From assembly GCF_014196925.1 (NCBI RefSeq), contig NZ_JACIEN010000002.1, positions 186,001 through 250,000 on the forward strand: a DNA stretch of 64,000 nucleotides, read 5' to 3'. The notes beneath the pieces are model-generated. The model was not told where the DNA came from, ran no database searches, and saw only the letters and a program-made list of their open reading frames with translations. Numbering within the stretch: position 1 is the first letter of the stretch; each line of letters begins with the position of its first letter. Source of the DNA: Chelatococcus caeni. Its GTDB lineage: Bacteria; Pseudomonadota; Alphaproteobacteria; Rhizobiales; Beijerinckiaceae. A program made the position numbers and the translations under genes. Shown here in pieces: positions 43,460 through 53,701 of this stretch.

Positions 43460-43491
43460 ATTCCCTCTCCCCGTGAGCGGGGAGAGGGAAT
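43460..43491. repeat. Perfect 14-bp palindrome, CCTCTCCCCG type
   Basis: ATTCCCTCTCCCCG / CGGGGAGAGGGAAT with a TGAG loop, 5 bp after the cysK stop. It has no T-run, so it is more likely a dispersed intergenic palindrome than a classic terminator, although it could stall transcription. Related elements occur at 48991 and 57196. Confidence 0.6.
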
Positions 43492-43540
43492 CTCGGCGCT
43501 CCTTCGAGAGGCCCTCTTTCGATTGGCTTGCGAAGCTCAG

Positions 43541-43565
43541 GGGCGGCCATGTGGCCGCCCTTTTG
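43541..43565 (+). terminator. Rho-independent terminator downstream of cysK
   Basis: GGGCGGCCA / TGGCCGCCC with a 2-nt loop followed by TTTTG, about 87 bp after the cysK stop. Confidence 0.8.
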
Positions 43566-43683
43566 CTTGTTCGGCTTCGGCGGGCCCCGCCGCGTGCGGG
43601 GGCGCACGCCGGCCCGTTCCGGTTCGGCGCATCTTGTCCCTGCCTGACGCGCCGATGCGGCGCCGGGCACCGGGAGCCGAACC

Positions 43684-43845
43684 ATGTACCGCCGCCTCGC
43701 CCTTCTCTCGATGTTCGTGTTCTTCGCCGCGGCCTACGCGACGCAGGACCGGCTGCCGCGCTCGGCGGTGAGCCTGCTGCGCGGGGCCGGCGAGCATGTC
43801 GCGATCGTCCCGGAGAGCGACGTGAGCATCGGGCCGGACATGTGA
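43684..43845 (+). CDS. Small exported or membrane-anchored protein, unknown (53 aa)
   Basis: An ATG-started 53-codon frame. It encodes a basic start (MYRRLALLS), a hydrophobic helix (MFVFFAAAYA) and then a polar domain ending VPESDVSIGPDM, that is, a short signal peptide or N-terminal anchor with a small periplasmic part. GGGAG lies 8 nt upstream, and a terminator hairpin stands 26 bp after the stop. The codon choice is GC-rich at third positions like its neighbours. No family is recognised; the call rests on these signals. Confidence 0.5.
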   Translation: MYRRLALLSMFVFFAAAYATQDRLPRSAVSLLRGAGEHVAIVPESDVSIGPDM

Positions 43846-43866
43846 GCGCCGCCTCTCAAGCGGACA

Positions 43867-43893
43867 TGAAAAAGGGCGCCTTCGGCGCCCTTT
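43867..43893 (-). terminator. Bidirectional terminator between the 53-aa gene and typA
   Basis: A perfect 10-bp stem AAAGGGCGCC / GGCGCCCTTT with a TTC loop. On the minus strand it is followed by TTTTTC, 14 bp past the typA stop. On the plus strand TTTCC follows, so it can serve both genes. Confidence 0.85.
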
Positions 43894-43906
43894 CCATTTG
43901 TCGGCG

Positions 43907-45736
<1,830 letters not shown>

Positions 45737-45898
45737 GAAAACTCCTGCCGCGGCGGATGGGGCCCGGCTCATGACACGAAATTGCGAAGCGGATGAGACA
45801 GCGCGCGCTGCCCACGCGCACTGGCACGCGGTTCCTATAATCCGATGTGCGTCAAACGGCAACGGAAAGTCTGTTGCAGCGCAGCAGCTCCTTGACCT

Positions 45899-45934
45899 TT
45901 GACGACGATTTAGTAAGGTGTCCTTATATTAAGG
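45899..45934 (+). promoter_or_regulatory. Promoter with palindromic operator ahead of the MarR gene
   Basis: TTGACG (45899-45904) is a good -35. The palindrome CCTTA-TAT-TAAGG (45922-45934) covers the -10 position (CCTTAT, 17-nt spacer). AAGGTG occurs just before and at the end of the palindrome. It ends 6 bp before the ATG, so a bound MarR dimer would block both promoter and leader: classic autoregulation. Confidence 0.6.
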
Positions 45935-45940
45935 TGACCC

Positions 45941-46393
45941 ATGAGAACCGGCCCAGCCACCTTCGGTTTCCTCCTGACGGATGCGGCGCGCCTCCTGCGC
46001 GCGCGGTTCGACCGCGCCATGGAGGAGGCGGGCCTCGGCCTCACGCCGGGCGAGGCGCGCGCCCTCGTCTTCGTCAGCCATTTCGCGCCCATCCGCCAGA
46101 GCCACCTCGCCGAGCGCATGAGCGTGGAGCCCATGACGCTCGTCGGCTTCATCGATCGGCTGGAGGCGCGCGGACTGGTGGCTCGTGCTCCCGATCCGGA
46201 GGACCGGCGCGCCAAGACGGTGCAGCTCACCCCGGCGGCCCTGCCGCTCGTGGAGGAGATCAAGGTCGTGCTGACGCGGGCGCGCGAGGACGCGACGCGC
46301 GACTTCTCGCAGGAGGAGATCGAGACCATGCGCCGGCTGCTCGACCGCATGCGCAGCAATCTCTGCAGCCGCAGCGGCGGAGAGGGGGCATGA
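45941..46393 (+). CDS. MarR family transcriptional regulator
   Basis: A 150-aa winged-HTH dimer. Features: FGFLLTDAARLLRARFDRAM (dimer helix), LTPGEARALVFV, QSHLAERMSVEPMTLVGFIDRLEARGLVAR (recognition region) and the wing DPEDRRAKTVQLTPAA. Its stop overlaps the start of the MFS efflux gene (ATGA), so it very likely controls that pump and itself, through the palindrome at 45922-45934. The inducing ligand is unknown. Confidence 0.92.
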   Translation: MRTGPATFGFLLTDAARLLRARFDRAMEEAGLGLTPGEARALVFVSHFAPIRQSHLAERMSVEPMTLVGFIDRLEARGLVARAPDPEDRRAKTVQLTPAALPLVEEIKVVLTRAREDATRDFSQEEIETMRRLLDRMRSNLCSRSGGEGA

Positions 46394-47733
46394 AGCCGTC
46401 CGCCGCCGCGCCGATGATGAGCGAGATGCGCACGGCCGTCATCGGCGCCTTCATCGTGGCGCTCGGGCCGGTGAGCCTGGCGCTCTATACCCCCGCGATG
46501 CCGGCGCTGGTCGGGGCCTTCGGCACGACGCCGGCGGCGATCAACCTGACGCTGACGGTCTATTTCTTCGGCTTCGCCTTCGCCCAGCTCGTCTGCGGGC
46601 CGCTCTCCGATGCCTATGGACGGCGCCCGGTGGCCATCGGCTTCTTCTCCATCTACCTGGCCGGCAGCCTCGTTGCCGCCTGGTCGCCGAGCATCGGCTG
46701 GCTGCTCGCCGGCCGGGCGCTGCAGGGCGTCGGCGTGGCGGCCGGCGTCGCCATCTCGCGCGCCATCGTGCGCGACCAGTTCACGGGCCAGACCTCGGCC
46801 CGCATCATGAACCTGATCGGCCTGATGCTCGCCGTCGGCCCCGCCGTCTCGCCGACGCTCGGCGGCATGACGGCGAGCGCCTTCGGCTGGCACGCCCTCT
46901 TCGTCATCATGGTCGTCTACGGCCTCGCCGTGGTCCTCACGCTCGCCCTCGCGACGCGCGAGACGAACCTTGCGCCCGACAGGGCGCTGGCGCGCCCGGC
47001 CCGCATGCTGACGAGCTACGGCGTTCTCCTGCGCGACCGGCGCTTCCTGCGCGCGGGCCTCGTCCTCGGCCTCACCACCGGCGGGCTCTATACCCTCGCC
47101 TCCATGCTGCCCTTCGTCATGATCGACCGGGTGGGCCTGACGCCGACGGGTTTCGGCCTGTCGATGCTGTGCCAGACCGGCGCCTATACCATCGGCACGG
47201 TGATCGTCGGGCGGCTGCTGCGCCGCTTCGAGGCGAGCCGCCTCATCTCGGCCGGCCTCGTCTTCTCGCTCTCAGCCGCCCTCTGGTTCGCGGTGGGCCT
47301 GAGGCTGCTGCCGCCGAGCTTTGCCACCGTCATGGTGCCGGTGGCGCTGTGGGCCTTCGGCATCGCCCTCGTCATGCCTGGCGTCACGACCAATGCGCTC
47401 GCCGGCTTTCCGCACATCGCCGGGGCCGCGGCGGCCATGACGGGCTTCATGCAGATCGGCGGCGGGCTCGTCGGCTCGGCGGTCGGCGCGGCGTTCTTCG
47501 CCGATCCCTTCGTCGCCATGACGACGGTCTTGCCCATCATGGGTGTCCTCGCGGCCGCCGCCCATGCCGGCCTCGCGCCGCGCCCGCTGCGCGCAGCCCC
47601 TCCCGCAGCCGAGGATCTGATGGCGGCTGCCGACCCCGCAGGCATCGTCGGCACGGGCGCGGAGGAGGCCATGCTGCTGGAGGAGGCGCGCCCGCGCGAA
47701 CCACGGACGGCGCGGGAGGACGCCCGCACCTGA
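46390..47733 (+). CDS. MFS multidrug efflux transporter, Bcr/CflA family
   Basis: A 447-aa, 12-helix proton-drug antiporter. Family marks: YTPAMPALVGAFGTTPAAI in helix 1 and the following loop, motif A GPLSDAYGRRPVAIG, GRALQGVGVAAGVAISRAIVRD, and helix 5 VGPAVSPTLGG. After the last helix comes a 50-residue acidic and basic tail. The ATG at 46390 overlaps marR. It probably exports antibiotics or other small molecules under MarR control. Confidence 0.92.
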   Translation: MKPSAAAPMMSEMRTAVIGAFIVALGPVSLALYTPAMPALVGAFGTTPAAINLTLTVYFFGFAFAQLVCGPLSDAYGRRPVAIGFFSIYLAGSLVAAWSPSIGWLLAGRALQGVGVAAGVAISRAIVRDQFTGQTSARIMNLIGLMLAVGPAVSPTLGGMTASAFGWHALFVIMVVYGLAVVLTLALATRETNLAPDRALARPARMLTSYGVLLRDRRFLRAGLVLGLTTGGLYTLASMLPFVMIDRVGLTPTGFGLSMLCQTGAYTIGTVIVGRLLRRFEASRLISAGLVFSLSAALWFAVGLRLLPPSFATVMVPVALWAFGIALVMPGVTTNALAGFPHIAGAAAAMTGFMQIGGGLVGSAVGAAFFADPFVAMTTVLPIMGVLAAAAHAGLAPRPLRAAPPAAEDLMAAADPAGIVGTGAEEAMLLEEARPREPRTAREDART

Positions 47734-47737
47734 TCGG

Positions 47738-48847
47738 TCAGGCGCGCGGGTTGCGGTGGCCGAAGCGCCATTCCGGCTGCACGGAGCGCACCAGCATCAT
47801 CTCGCCGATGTTCTCCGCCGTGAGCAGGCCGACGAGACGGTCGTTGCCGTCGAGCACGCCGAGGGCCGGGGCCTTGGCCTCGTTGAGCTTGCGGAAGGCG
47901 GCCTCGAGCGGCTGGCGGTAGTGGATCGTCGGCACCTCGGCATTCATGACCTCGATGACGGGCGATGCGGCGCCGTGGTTCCTGAGCGCCATGACGAGGG
48001 CGTCGCGCGTCAGGATGCCGCGCAGGTGCCCGCCGCCGTCGACCACCGGGAATTCCTTCTGGGACGTGCGGATCATGGTCTCGACGGCATCGTCGAGCGA
48101 GCTCTGCGGGCCGAGCACCTCGAACTGCGTGATCATCGCCTCGCCGACCGGCAGGCCGCGGGTGACGTCGCGGAAGGCGACGTGCTCGGCCTCCGAGGAG
48201 GCGGCGAGATAGACGAAGATGGCGATGAAGATGAGGAGCGGGTTGAGGAAGAGGCCGGCGAAGCCGAGCAGGAAGGCGAAGCCCTGGCCGATGGTGGCGG
48301 CGAGCTGCGTCGCGCGCGAGAAGCCGACCCGCATGGCGAGCAGCGCCCGCAGCACCCGGCCGCCGTCCATGGGAAAGGCCGGGATCATGTTGAAGAGGAC
48401 GAGGATGATGTTGGCCCCGGCGAGGCGCGCGAGCAGGCTGACGCGCGGATCCTCGAGCCGCGCCATGTCCGTCAGGTCGACGGTGGCGCCGAGGATGATG
48501 ACGAGCACGAGGGCGATGACGACATTGACCGCCGGTCCCGCCACGGCGACGACCAGCTCCTCGCCCGGCTTTTCGGGAATGCGCTCGAGGCTCGCGACGC
48601 CGCCGATCGGAAAGAGCGTGATGTGCGGCGTGCGCACGCCGTAGCGCCGGGCGGCGAGCACGTGGCCGAACTCGTGGAGCAGCACACACAGGAAGAGGAG
48701 CGCGATGAAGAGGACGCTGTCGGCGGCAGCGGCGGGCCCGCCGAGGCGCCATTGCGCGAAGCCGATCCACGCCAGGAAGAGCAGGAAGGTGACGTGGATG
48801 CGCACCGCGGTGCCGGCGATGGTGCCGACGTGAATGGACCAGGGCAT
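47738..48847 (-). CDS. Site-2-protease-like M50 zinc metallopeptidase with two CBS domains
   Basis: A 369-aa intramembrane protease. Zinc motif LLHEFGHVLAARRYGVRTP (HEFGH near 60) and the second-site motif NMIPAFPMDGGRVLRALLA (near 158-177) are intact and lie in an SpoIVFB-type membrane core of about five helices. Residues 240-369 hold paired CBS domains (FPVVDGGGHLRGILTRDAL, ALGVLDGNDRLVGLLTAEN), which probably sense adenine nucleotides. The target is unknown. The 3-prime end lies 4 bp from the convergent MFS gene. Confidence 0.93.
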   Translation of the reverse strand: MPWSIHVGTIAGTAVRIHVTFLLFLAWIGFAQWRLGGPAAAADSVLFIALLFLCVLLHEFGHVLAARRYGVRTPHITLFPIGGVASLERIPEKPGEELVVAVAGPAVNVVIALVLVIILGATVDLTDMARLEDPRVSLLARLAGANIILVLFNMIPAFPMDGGRVLRALLAMRVGFSRATQLAATIGQGFAFLLGFAGLFLNPLLIFIAIFVYLAASSEAEHVAFRDVTRGLPVGEAMITQFEVLGPQSSLDDAVETMIRTSQKEFPVVDGGGHLRGILTRDALVMALRNHGAASPVIEVMNAEVPTIHYRQPLEAAFRKLNEAKAPALGVLDGNDRLVGLLTAENIGEMMLVRSVQPEWRFGHRNPRA

Positions 48848-48990
48848 GGGCGCGAGCCTCCGGGAATCGGGCCGTCCGATCTACAGGAAAGCACGAACCG
48901 GGGCGGGCGCGCCATGCGGCCGAATGGTCCCGGCCGCGGCGCCGAACGCTTGAAGAAAGACGAGAGCGGTGGAGCGATGTCGGGACTGCC

Positions 48991-49023
48991 TCCCTCCCCG
49001 TCCTTTCGCTGGCGGGGAGGGGA
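48991..49023. repeat. CCTCCCCG-type palindrome
   Basis: CCTCCCCG ... CGGGGAGG with a 12-nt loop and further imperfect pairing outside, in the 200-bp spacer between argH and the M50 gene. It is similar in base pattern to the elements at 43460 and 57196. The rest of the spacer (48848-49047) holds no gene I can support. Confidence 0.5.
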
Positions 49024-49047
49024 ATGCGGCCGCCAGCGCTGTTCGCC

Positions 49048-50457
49048 TCAGAGCCGGGCGCGCCACCAGGCGATCTGCGCGCGCACGTTGTCCGGGGCCG
49101 TGCCGCCGAAGCTCATGCGCGAGCGCACGGAGTTCTCGACGCCGAGGACGGCGTAGACCGCGTCCGTGATGCGCGGCTCCACCGCCTGCATCACGTCGAG
49201 CGACAGGTCTTCCAGGCCGCAGCCGCGCTGCTCGGCCTCGGCGACGAGGCGCCCGGTGACATGGTGGGCGTCGCGGAACGGCATTTCGAGCGCGCGCACC
49301 AGCCAGTCGGCGAGATCGGTCGCCGTGGCGAAGCCGGCGCCGGCGGCGGCCGCCATGCGCTCGGGCACGGGCTTCAGGTCCGCGATCATGCCGGAGACGG
49401 CGGCGAGCACGAGCTCGTAGGTGTCGGCGGCGTCGAAGAGGCGCTCCTTGTCCTCCTGCATGTCCTTGGAATAGGTGAGCGGCAGGCCCTTCATCACCGT
49501 GAGCAGCGCCACCAGCGAGCCGATGATGCGGCCCGGCTTGGCGCGCACCAGCTCGGCCGCGTCCGGATTCTTCTTCTGCGGCATGATGCTGGAGCCGGTC
49601 GTCCACTGGTCCGACAGGCGCACGAAGCCGAACTGCGGCGTCATCCAGATCACGATCTCCTCCGCGAGGCGCGAGAGGTGCATGGCCGAGATCGAGGCGA
49701 TCGACAGATATTCGAGGATGAAATCGCGGTCGGAGACGGAATCGAGCGAGTTGCGCGTCGGCCCGTCGAAGCCGAGCGCCTCGGCCGTTGCGTGCCGGTC
49801 GATGGGGAAGGAGGTGCCGGCGAGGGCGGCGGCGCCGAGCGGGCATTCGTTGAGGCGCTTGCGCGAGTCGCGGATGCGCGAGCGGTCGCGCCCCAGCATC
49901 TCGACATAGGCCATGAGGTGGTGGCCGAAGGTGACGGGCTGGGCGCTCTGCAGGTGGGTGAAGCCGGGCATCACCGTCTCCGCATGGGCGGCCGCCTGGG
50001 TGAGCAGCGTGTCCATGAGGTTGGTGATCTGGGCGTCGGCCCGGTCATGCGCCTCGCGCACCCACAGGCGCACGTCCGTCGCCACCTGGTCGTTGCGGCT
50101 GCGGGCCGTGTGCAGGCGCCCGGCGGCCGGGCCGATGAGGTCGCGCAGGCGGCCCTCGACGTTCATGTGGATGTCTTCGAGCGCCGTGGAGAAGGTGAAG
50201 TGGCCGCCCTCGATCTCCTCGAGGATGCGCTTCAGCCCGTCGTGGATGGCGTCGCGGTCCTCTTCCGAGATGATGCCCTGCTTCGCCAGCATGTCGGCAT
50301 GGGCGACGGAGCCGCGGATGTCCTGCGCGGCGAGGCGTCTGTCGAAGCCGATGGAGACGTTGATGGCCTCCATGAGTGCGCTCGGCGAGGAGGCGAAGCG
50401 CCCGCCCCACATCGCATTGGCGTTCTTGTCCTGCCCGTTTGCCGGCTTGCCGCTCAT
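49048..50457 (-). CDS. argH: Argininosuccinate lyase
   Basis: A 469-aa enzyme that splits argininosuccinate to arginine and fumarate, the last step of arginine synthesis. Signatures: [11 protein letters not shown] near the start, [26 protein letters not shown], and the fumarase/lyase signature [12 protein letters not shown] (about 285-296). The start [10 protein letters not shown] at 50457 is preceded by GAGGCGA; a further in-frame start upstream is not conserved. Confidence 0.97.
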   Translation of the reverse strand: MSGKPANGQDKNANAMWGGRFASSPSALMEAINVSIGFDRRLAAQDIRGSVAHADMLAKQGIISEEDRDAIHDGLKRILEEIEGGHFTFSTALEDIHMNVEGRLRDLIGPAAGRLHTARSRNDQVATDVRLWVREAHDRADAQITNLMDTLLTQAAAHAETVMPGFTHLQSAQPVTFGHHLMAYVEMLGRDRSRIRDSRKRLNECPLGAAALAGTSFPIDRHATAEALGFDGPTRNSLDSVSDRDFILEYLSIASISAMHLSRLAEEIVIWMTPQFGFVRLSDQWTTGSSIMPQKKNPDAAELVRAKPGRIIGSLVALLTVMKGLPLTYSKDMQEDKERLFDAADTYELVLAAVSGMIADLKPVPERMAAAAGAGFATATDLADWLVRALEMPFRDAHHVTGRLVAEAEQRGCGLEDLSLDVMQAVEPRITDAVYAVLGVENSVRSRMSFGGTAPDNVRAQIAWWRARL

Positions 50458-50548
50458 GTCGCCTCGCTCGCTTCGTCTGGCGCCCCTTCGCCATCGGCGC
50501 GTCATAGGCCAGCAGCGGGCGGGGGGCAAGGCGGGAGAGGGACGTAAA

Positions 50549-50583
50549 GGAAAAGGCGCGGCAGGTTCACGCCGGCCGCGCCT
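50549..50583 (-). terminator. Rho-independent terminator of fpr
   Basis: Read on the minus strand: AGGCGCGGC, a 12-nt loop, GCCGCGCCT, then TTTCCTTT. It lies 34-68 bp after the fpr stop. Confidence 0.75.
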
Positions 50584-50616
50584 CAGGCAGGGGAGGAGAG
50601 CTACGCAGGACCGGGC

Positions 50617-51390
50617 TCAGCGCTCGGCGAAGGCCTTCTCGATGACGAAATGGCCCGGCTCGCCGTGGTTGCCTTCGTTGAAGCCGCGCTCCTCGAGGAT
50701 GATCTTGAGGTCGCGGATCATCTGCGGGCTGCCGCAGAGCATCAGGCGGTCGTTCTCGGCGTCGATCGGCGGCAGGCCGATGTCGCCGAAGAGCTTGCTG
50801 GTCGTGATGAGATCGGTGATGCGGCCGCGGTTGCGGAAGGGCTCGCGCGTCACGGTCGGATAGTAGATCAGCTTCGAGCGGATCTCCTCGCCGAGGAACT
50901 CGTCTTCCGGCAGGTCGCGGGTGATCATCTCGCCATAGGCGAGCTCGGACACCTGGCGGCAGCCGTGCAGGAGGACGACCTTCTCGAAGCGCTCGTAGGT
51001 CTCCGGATCGCGGATCAGGCTGAGGAAGGGGGCAAGGCCGGTGCCGGTGCCGAGCAGGTAGAGGTTGCGGCCATGCATCAGGTTGTCGAGCACGAGGGTG
51101 CCGGTGGCCTTGCGGCCGACGATGATGGGATCACCTTCCTTCAGGTGCTGCAGGCGGGAGGTCAGCGGCCCGTCCGGCACCTTGATGGAGAAGAACTCCA
51201 GCTTCTCGTCGTAGTTGGGGCTCACGACGCTGTAGGCCCGCAGGAGGGGTTTTCCCTCCACCTCGATGCCGATCATCGTGAACTGGCCGTTCTTGAAGCG
51301 GAAGCCGGGGTCGCGCGTCGTCGTGAAGGAGAACAGCGTGTCCGTCCAGTGATGCACGCTCAGAACGCGCTCTTGGTTGAAGTTGCTCAT
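50617..51390 (-). CDS. fpr: Ferredoxin--NADP+ reductase
   Basis: A 257-aa FAD enzyme of the bacterial Fpr class that moves electrons between NADPH and ferredoxin or flavodoxin. FAD site RAYSVVSPNYDEKLEFF (RxYS), NADP site GTGTGLAPFLSLIRD and MLCGSPQMIRDLK, C-terminus GEPGHFVIEKAFAER. It is next to fdxA on the same strand with a 142-bp spacer. Together they could deliver NADPH electrons to the reductase encoded at 60744-62237, although both also have housekeeping roles. Confidence 0.95.
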   Translation of the reverse strand: MSNFNQERVLSVHHWTDTLFSFTTTRDPGFRFKNGQFTMIGIEVEGKPLLRAYSVVSPNYDEKLEFFSIKVPDGPLTSRLQHLKEGDPIIVGRKATGTLVLDNLMHGRNLYLLGTGTGLAPFLSLIRDPETYERFEKVVLLHGCRQVSELAYGEMITRDLPEDEFLGEEIRSKLIYYPTVTREPFRNRGRITDLITTSKLFGDIGLPPIDAENDRLMLCGSPQMIRDLKIILEERGFNEGNHGEPGHFVIEKAFAER

Positions 51391-51532
51391 GGCTTCTCGT
51401 CCATGCTCCCGGATCTGCGTCGCGGCCGGTGCCGCGGGGTTGAGTGCCGCGCCTTCACATAGCGGGGCGCCGCGCGGGGGAAAAGGGGTAACCAGCTTCT
51501 ATTTGCACGATCTCGTACGGAATTGCAAGTAT

Positions 51533-51862
51533 TTACATTTTTTCCGTACTAAATAGAAATTTCTCCTTGTCGGGGACGTCTTTCCACGCGTCCGCATCGT
51601 CCGGGACCGGTCCCTTATCGGTGATGTTGGGCCAGATCGCGGCATATTTCGCATTGACGGGCAGCCAGCGGTCGGCGCGCGGGTCAGTGTCGGAGACGAT
51701 CGCGTCGGCCGGACATTCCGGCTCACACACGCCGCAGTCGATGCATTCGTCCGGATGGATGACGAGCATCGTCTCCCCCTCGTAGAAGCAGTCGACCGGG
51801 CACACCTCCACGCAATCCTGGTACTTGCAACGGATGCAGCCATCGGTCACGACATAGGTCAT
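51533..51862 (-). CDS. fdxA: 7Fe ferredoxin FdxA
   Basis: A 109-aa ferredoxin with one [3Fe-4S] and one [4Fe-4S] cluster. The Cys pattern (9, 12, 17, 21, 25, then 40, 43, 46, 50) matches the Azotobacter FdI type, with [13 protein letters not shown] as the second motif. The C-terminal 50 residues ([15 protein letters not shown]) are the usual extension. It is divergent from the enamidase-like gene across 137 bp holding a palindrome. The last codons and the 3-prime flank are AT-rich. Confidence 0.96.
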   Translation of the reverse strand: MTYVVTDGCIRCKYQDCVEVCPVDCFYEGETMLVIHPDECIDCGVCEPECPADAIVSDTDPRADRWLPVNAKYAAIWPNITDKGPVPDDADAWKDVPDKEKFLFSTEKM

Positions 51863-51897
51863 GCGAACCTCCGGAAGGGCTCTTGCTCGCCTCTGGA

Positions 51898-51915
51898 TTG
51901 TTTGTATACTAACAA
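51898..51915. promoter_or_regulatory. 18-bp palindromic operator between fdxA and the enamidase-like gene
   Basis: TTGTTTGTATACTAACAA is an inverted repeat with only one mismatched pair, centred on GTATAC, a form typical of MarR-family sites. TATACT inside it (51905-51910), with TTGCTC 16 nt upstream, is a possible plus-strand -10/-35, so binding would block the amidohydrolase promoter and perhaps fdxA too. The MarR protein at 53233 is the natural candidate ligand. Confidence 0.6.
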
Positions 51916-51999
51916 ATTAGCGCACCTGATCCGGCTTGTCAATCGGGTCGCGACGCGGGCGGCGAGAGGCCGGTCGAAGCAACGGGAGAGAGGGAACCT

Positions 52000-53196
52000 A
52001 TGGCGCACGACGCGGTACAGCAGGGCGGGAAGGGCAAGCTCGTCATTCGCAACATCGGCCTGATCCTGAGCGGCGATCTCGAGCGGCCGATCCTCGACGG
52101 CGACACGGTGGTCGCGATCGACGGCCGGATCGCCGCCGTCGGCCGCGAGAAGGACGTCGACACCGACGGCGCGAGCGAAGTCATCGATGCCAACGGCACG
52201 GTGCTGACGCCCGGCCTCATCGACAGCCACGTCCACCCCGTCGCCGGCGACTGGACGCCGCGCCAGCAGCAGCTCAACTGGATCGACAGCAACCTGCACG
52301 GCGGCGTCACCACCATGATCTCGGCCGGCGAGGTGCACACGCCGGGCCGGCCGCGCGACGTCGTCGGCCTCAAGGCCATGGCGATCTACGCGCAGCGCAC
52401 CTTCTCCGCCTTCCGCCCGAGCGGCGTGAAGATCCACGCCGGCGCGCCCTGCATCGAGCCGGACATGACGGAGCAGGATTTCAAGGACCTGGCCGACGCG
52501 GGCGTCAAGCTGCTCGGCGAGGTCGGCCTCGGCGGCGTCAAGGACGGGCCGACGGCGCGCAAGATGGTGGCCTGGGCCCGCAAGTACGGCATCCAGTCGA
52601 CCATCCATACCGGCGGGCCGTCCATCCCCGGCTCCGGCCTCATCGACAAGGACGTGGTGCTGGAGGCGGACACGGATGTCGTCGGTCACATCAACGGCGG
52701 CCACACGGCCCTGCCGGACGACCAGATCCGCTGCATCTGTGAGGGCTGCAAGCGCGGCCTCGAGCTGGTGCACAACGGCAACGAGCGGGCCGCGCTCTAC
52801 ACCTTGCGCATCGCGCGCGAGATGGGCGACCTCAACCGCGTCATCCTCGGCACGGATGCGCCGGCGGGCTCCGGCGTGCAGCCGCTCGGCATCCTGCGCA
52901 TGGTCTCGCTGCTCTCCTCGCTCGGTGACGTGCCGGCGGAGGTGGCCTTCTGCTTCGCCACCGGCAACACGGCGCGCATGCGCCAGCTCGACTGCGGCCT
53001 GGTCGAGGTCGGCCGCGCGGCCGATTTCGTGCTGATGGACAAGGCCCAGCACTCGGCGGGCAAGGACCTGCTCGAGTCCGTGCGCCTCGGCGACCTGCCG
53101 GGCATCGGCATGACCATCATCGACGGCATCGTGCGCACGCAGCGCAGCCGCAACACCCCGCCGGCGACGCGCATGCCGGAGATCGTAGCGGGATAG
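52000..53196 (+). CDS. Enamidase-like amidohydrolase
   Basis: A 398-aa dinuclear metal amidohydrolase resembling Eubacterium barkeri enamidase. That enzyme hydrolyses 1,4,5,6-tetrahydro-6-oxonicotinate to 2-formylglutarate. Motifs: TPGLIDSHVHPVAGD (HxH), LLGEVGLGG (a Glu where many relatives have a carbamylated Lys; I recall this for enamidase), TIHTGGPSIPG, VGHINGGHTA and ILGTDAPAGSG (catalytic Asp). Plus strand, divergent from fdxA and convergent with the regulator and transporter operon, next to the reductase that would make its substrate. Enamidase activity is inferred. Confidence 0.8.
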   Translation: MAHDAVQQGGKGKLVIRNIGLILSGDLERPILDGDTVVAIDGRIAAVGREKDVDTDGASEVIDANGTVLTPGLIDSHVHPVAGDWTPRQQQLNWIDSNLHGGVTTMISAGEVHTPGRPRDVVGLKAMAIYAQRTFSAFRPSGVKIHAGAPCIEPDMTEQDFKDLADAGVKLLGEVGLGGVKDGPTARKMVAWARKYGIQSTIHTGGPSIPGSGLIDKDVVLEADTDVVGHINGGHTALPDDQIRCICEGCKRGLELVHNGNERAALYTLRIAREMGDLNRVILGTDAPAGSGVQPLGILRMVSLLSSLGDVPAEVAFCFATGNTARMRQLDCGLVEVGRAADFVLMDKAQHSAGKDLLESVRLGDLPGIGMTIIDGIVRTQRSRNTPPATRMPEIVAG

Positions 53197-53232
53197 GGCG
53201 CACGCGTTTCCGGCCGCGGGGTCGGAAGCGCG

Positions 53233-53664
53233 TCAGAGCATCTTCTGCAGCAGGGCGAGCAGCGTCGCGCGTTCCGCGGCGCTCAGTTCCTTCAGCGTTT
53301 CCTCGGAGATGGCGGCGGCCCGGGGCAGGCAGCGTGCGACGGTCGCCTCGCCCTCCGGCGTCAGGGCCACGAGCAGGCGCCGGCCATCGTCGGGGTCGGG
53401 GCTCGTCCCGGTCAGGCCGCGCTTCGTCAGCCGGTCGACGACGCCCTTGATGGTGGCGGCGTCCATGGCCGTCTGCCGGCCGAGGAGGTTCTGCGACAGC
53501 GGGCCGGCCTGGTGGAGCTTGGCGAGCGCCGCCCATTGGGTCGGCGTCAGGTCCTCGCCCATCATGGTCATGAAGATGGTCGTGTGGCGCTGGCTGACCT
53601 GGCGGAGGATGAAGCCGATCTGCTCGTCGAGAACATAGGCTGGCGTCGAAACGGCTGAGGTCAT
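53233..53664 (-). CDS. MarR family transcriptional regulator of the heterocycle cluster
   Basis: A 143-aa regulator: YVLDEQIGFILRQVSQRH (dimer helix), LTPTQWAALAKL, QNLLGRQTAMDAATIKGVVDRLTKRGL (HTH) and the wing DPDDGRRLLVALTPEG. I use the ATG at 53664 (MTSAVSTPAYVL) with GGAG 6 nt upstream; the frame extends 20 codons without similarity. It is the last gene of the catabolic and transport operon, 37 bp after livF. By analogy with NicR of Pseudomonas it may sense a pathway acid and act at the palindrome 51898-51915. Confidence 0.88.
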   Translation of the reverse strand: MTSAVSTPAYVLDEQIGFILRQVSQRHTTIFMTMMGEDLTPTQWAALAKLHQAGPLSQNLLGRQTAMDAATIKGVVDRLTKRGLTGTSPDPDDGRRLLVALTPEGEATVARCLPRAAAISEETLKELSAAERATLLALLQKML

Positions 53665-53701
53665 CGATACTCCGGTCCGGGCGGCGATCTCTCGCCGCCT
53701 A

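Noticed and set aside
48881-49846. 321-codon frame over the argH 3-prime half
   Set aside because: Out-of-frame shadow; argH motifs are intact in the annotated frame.
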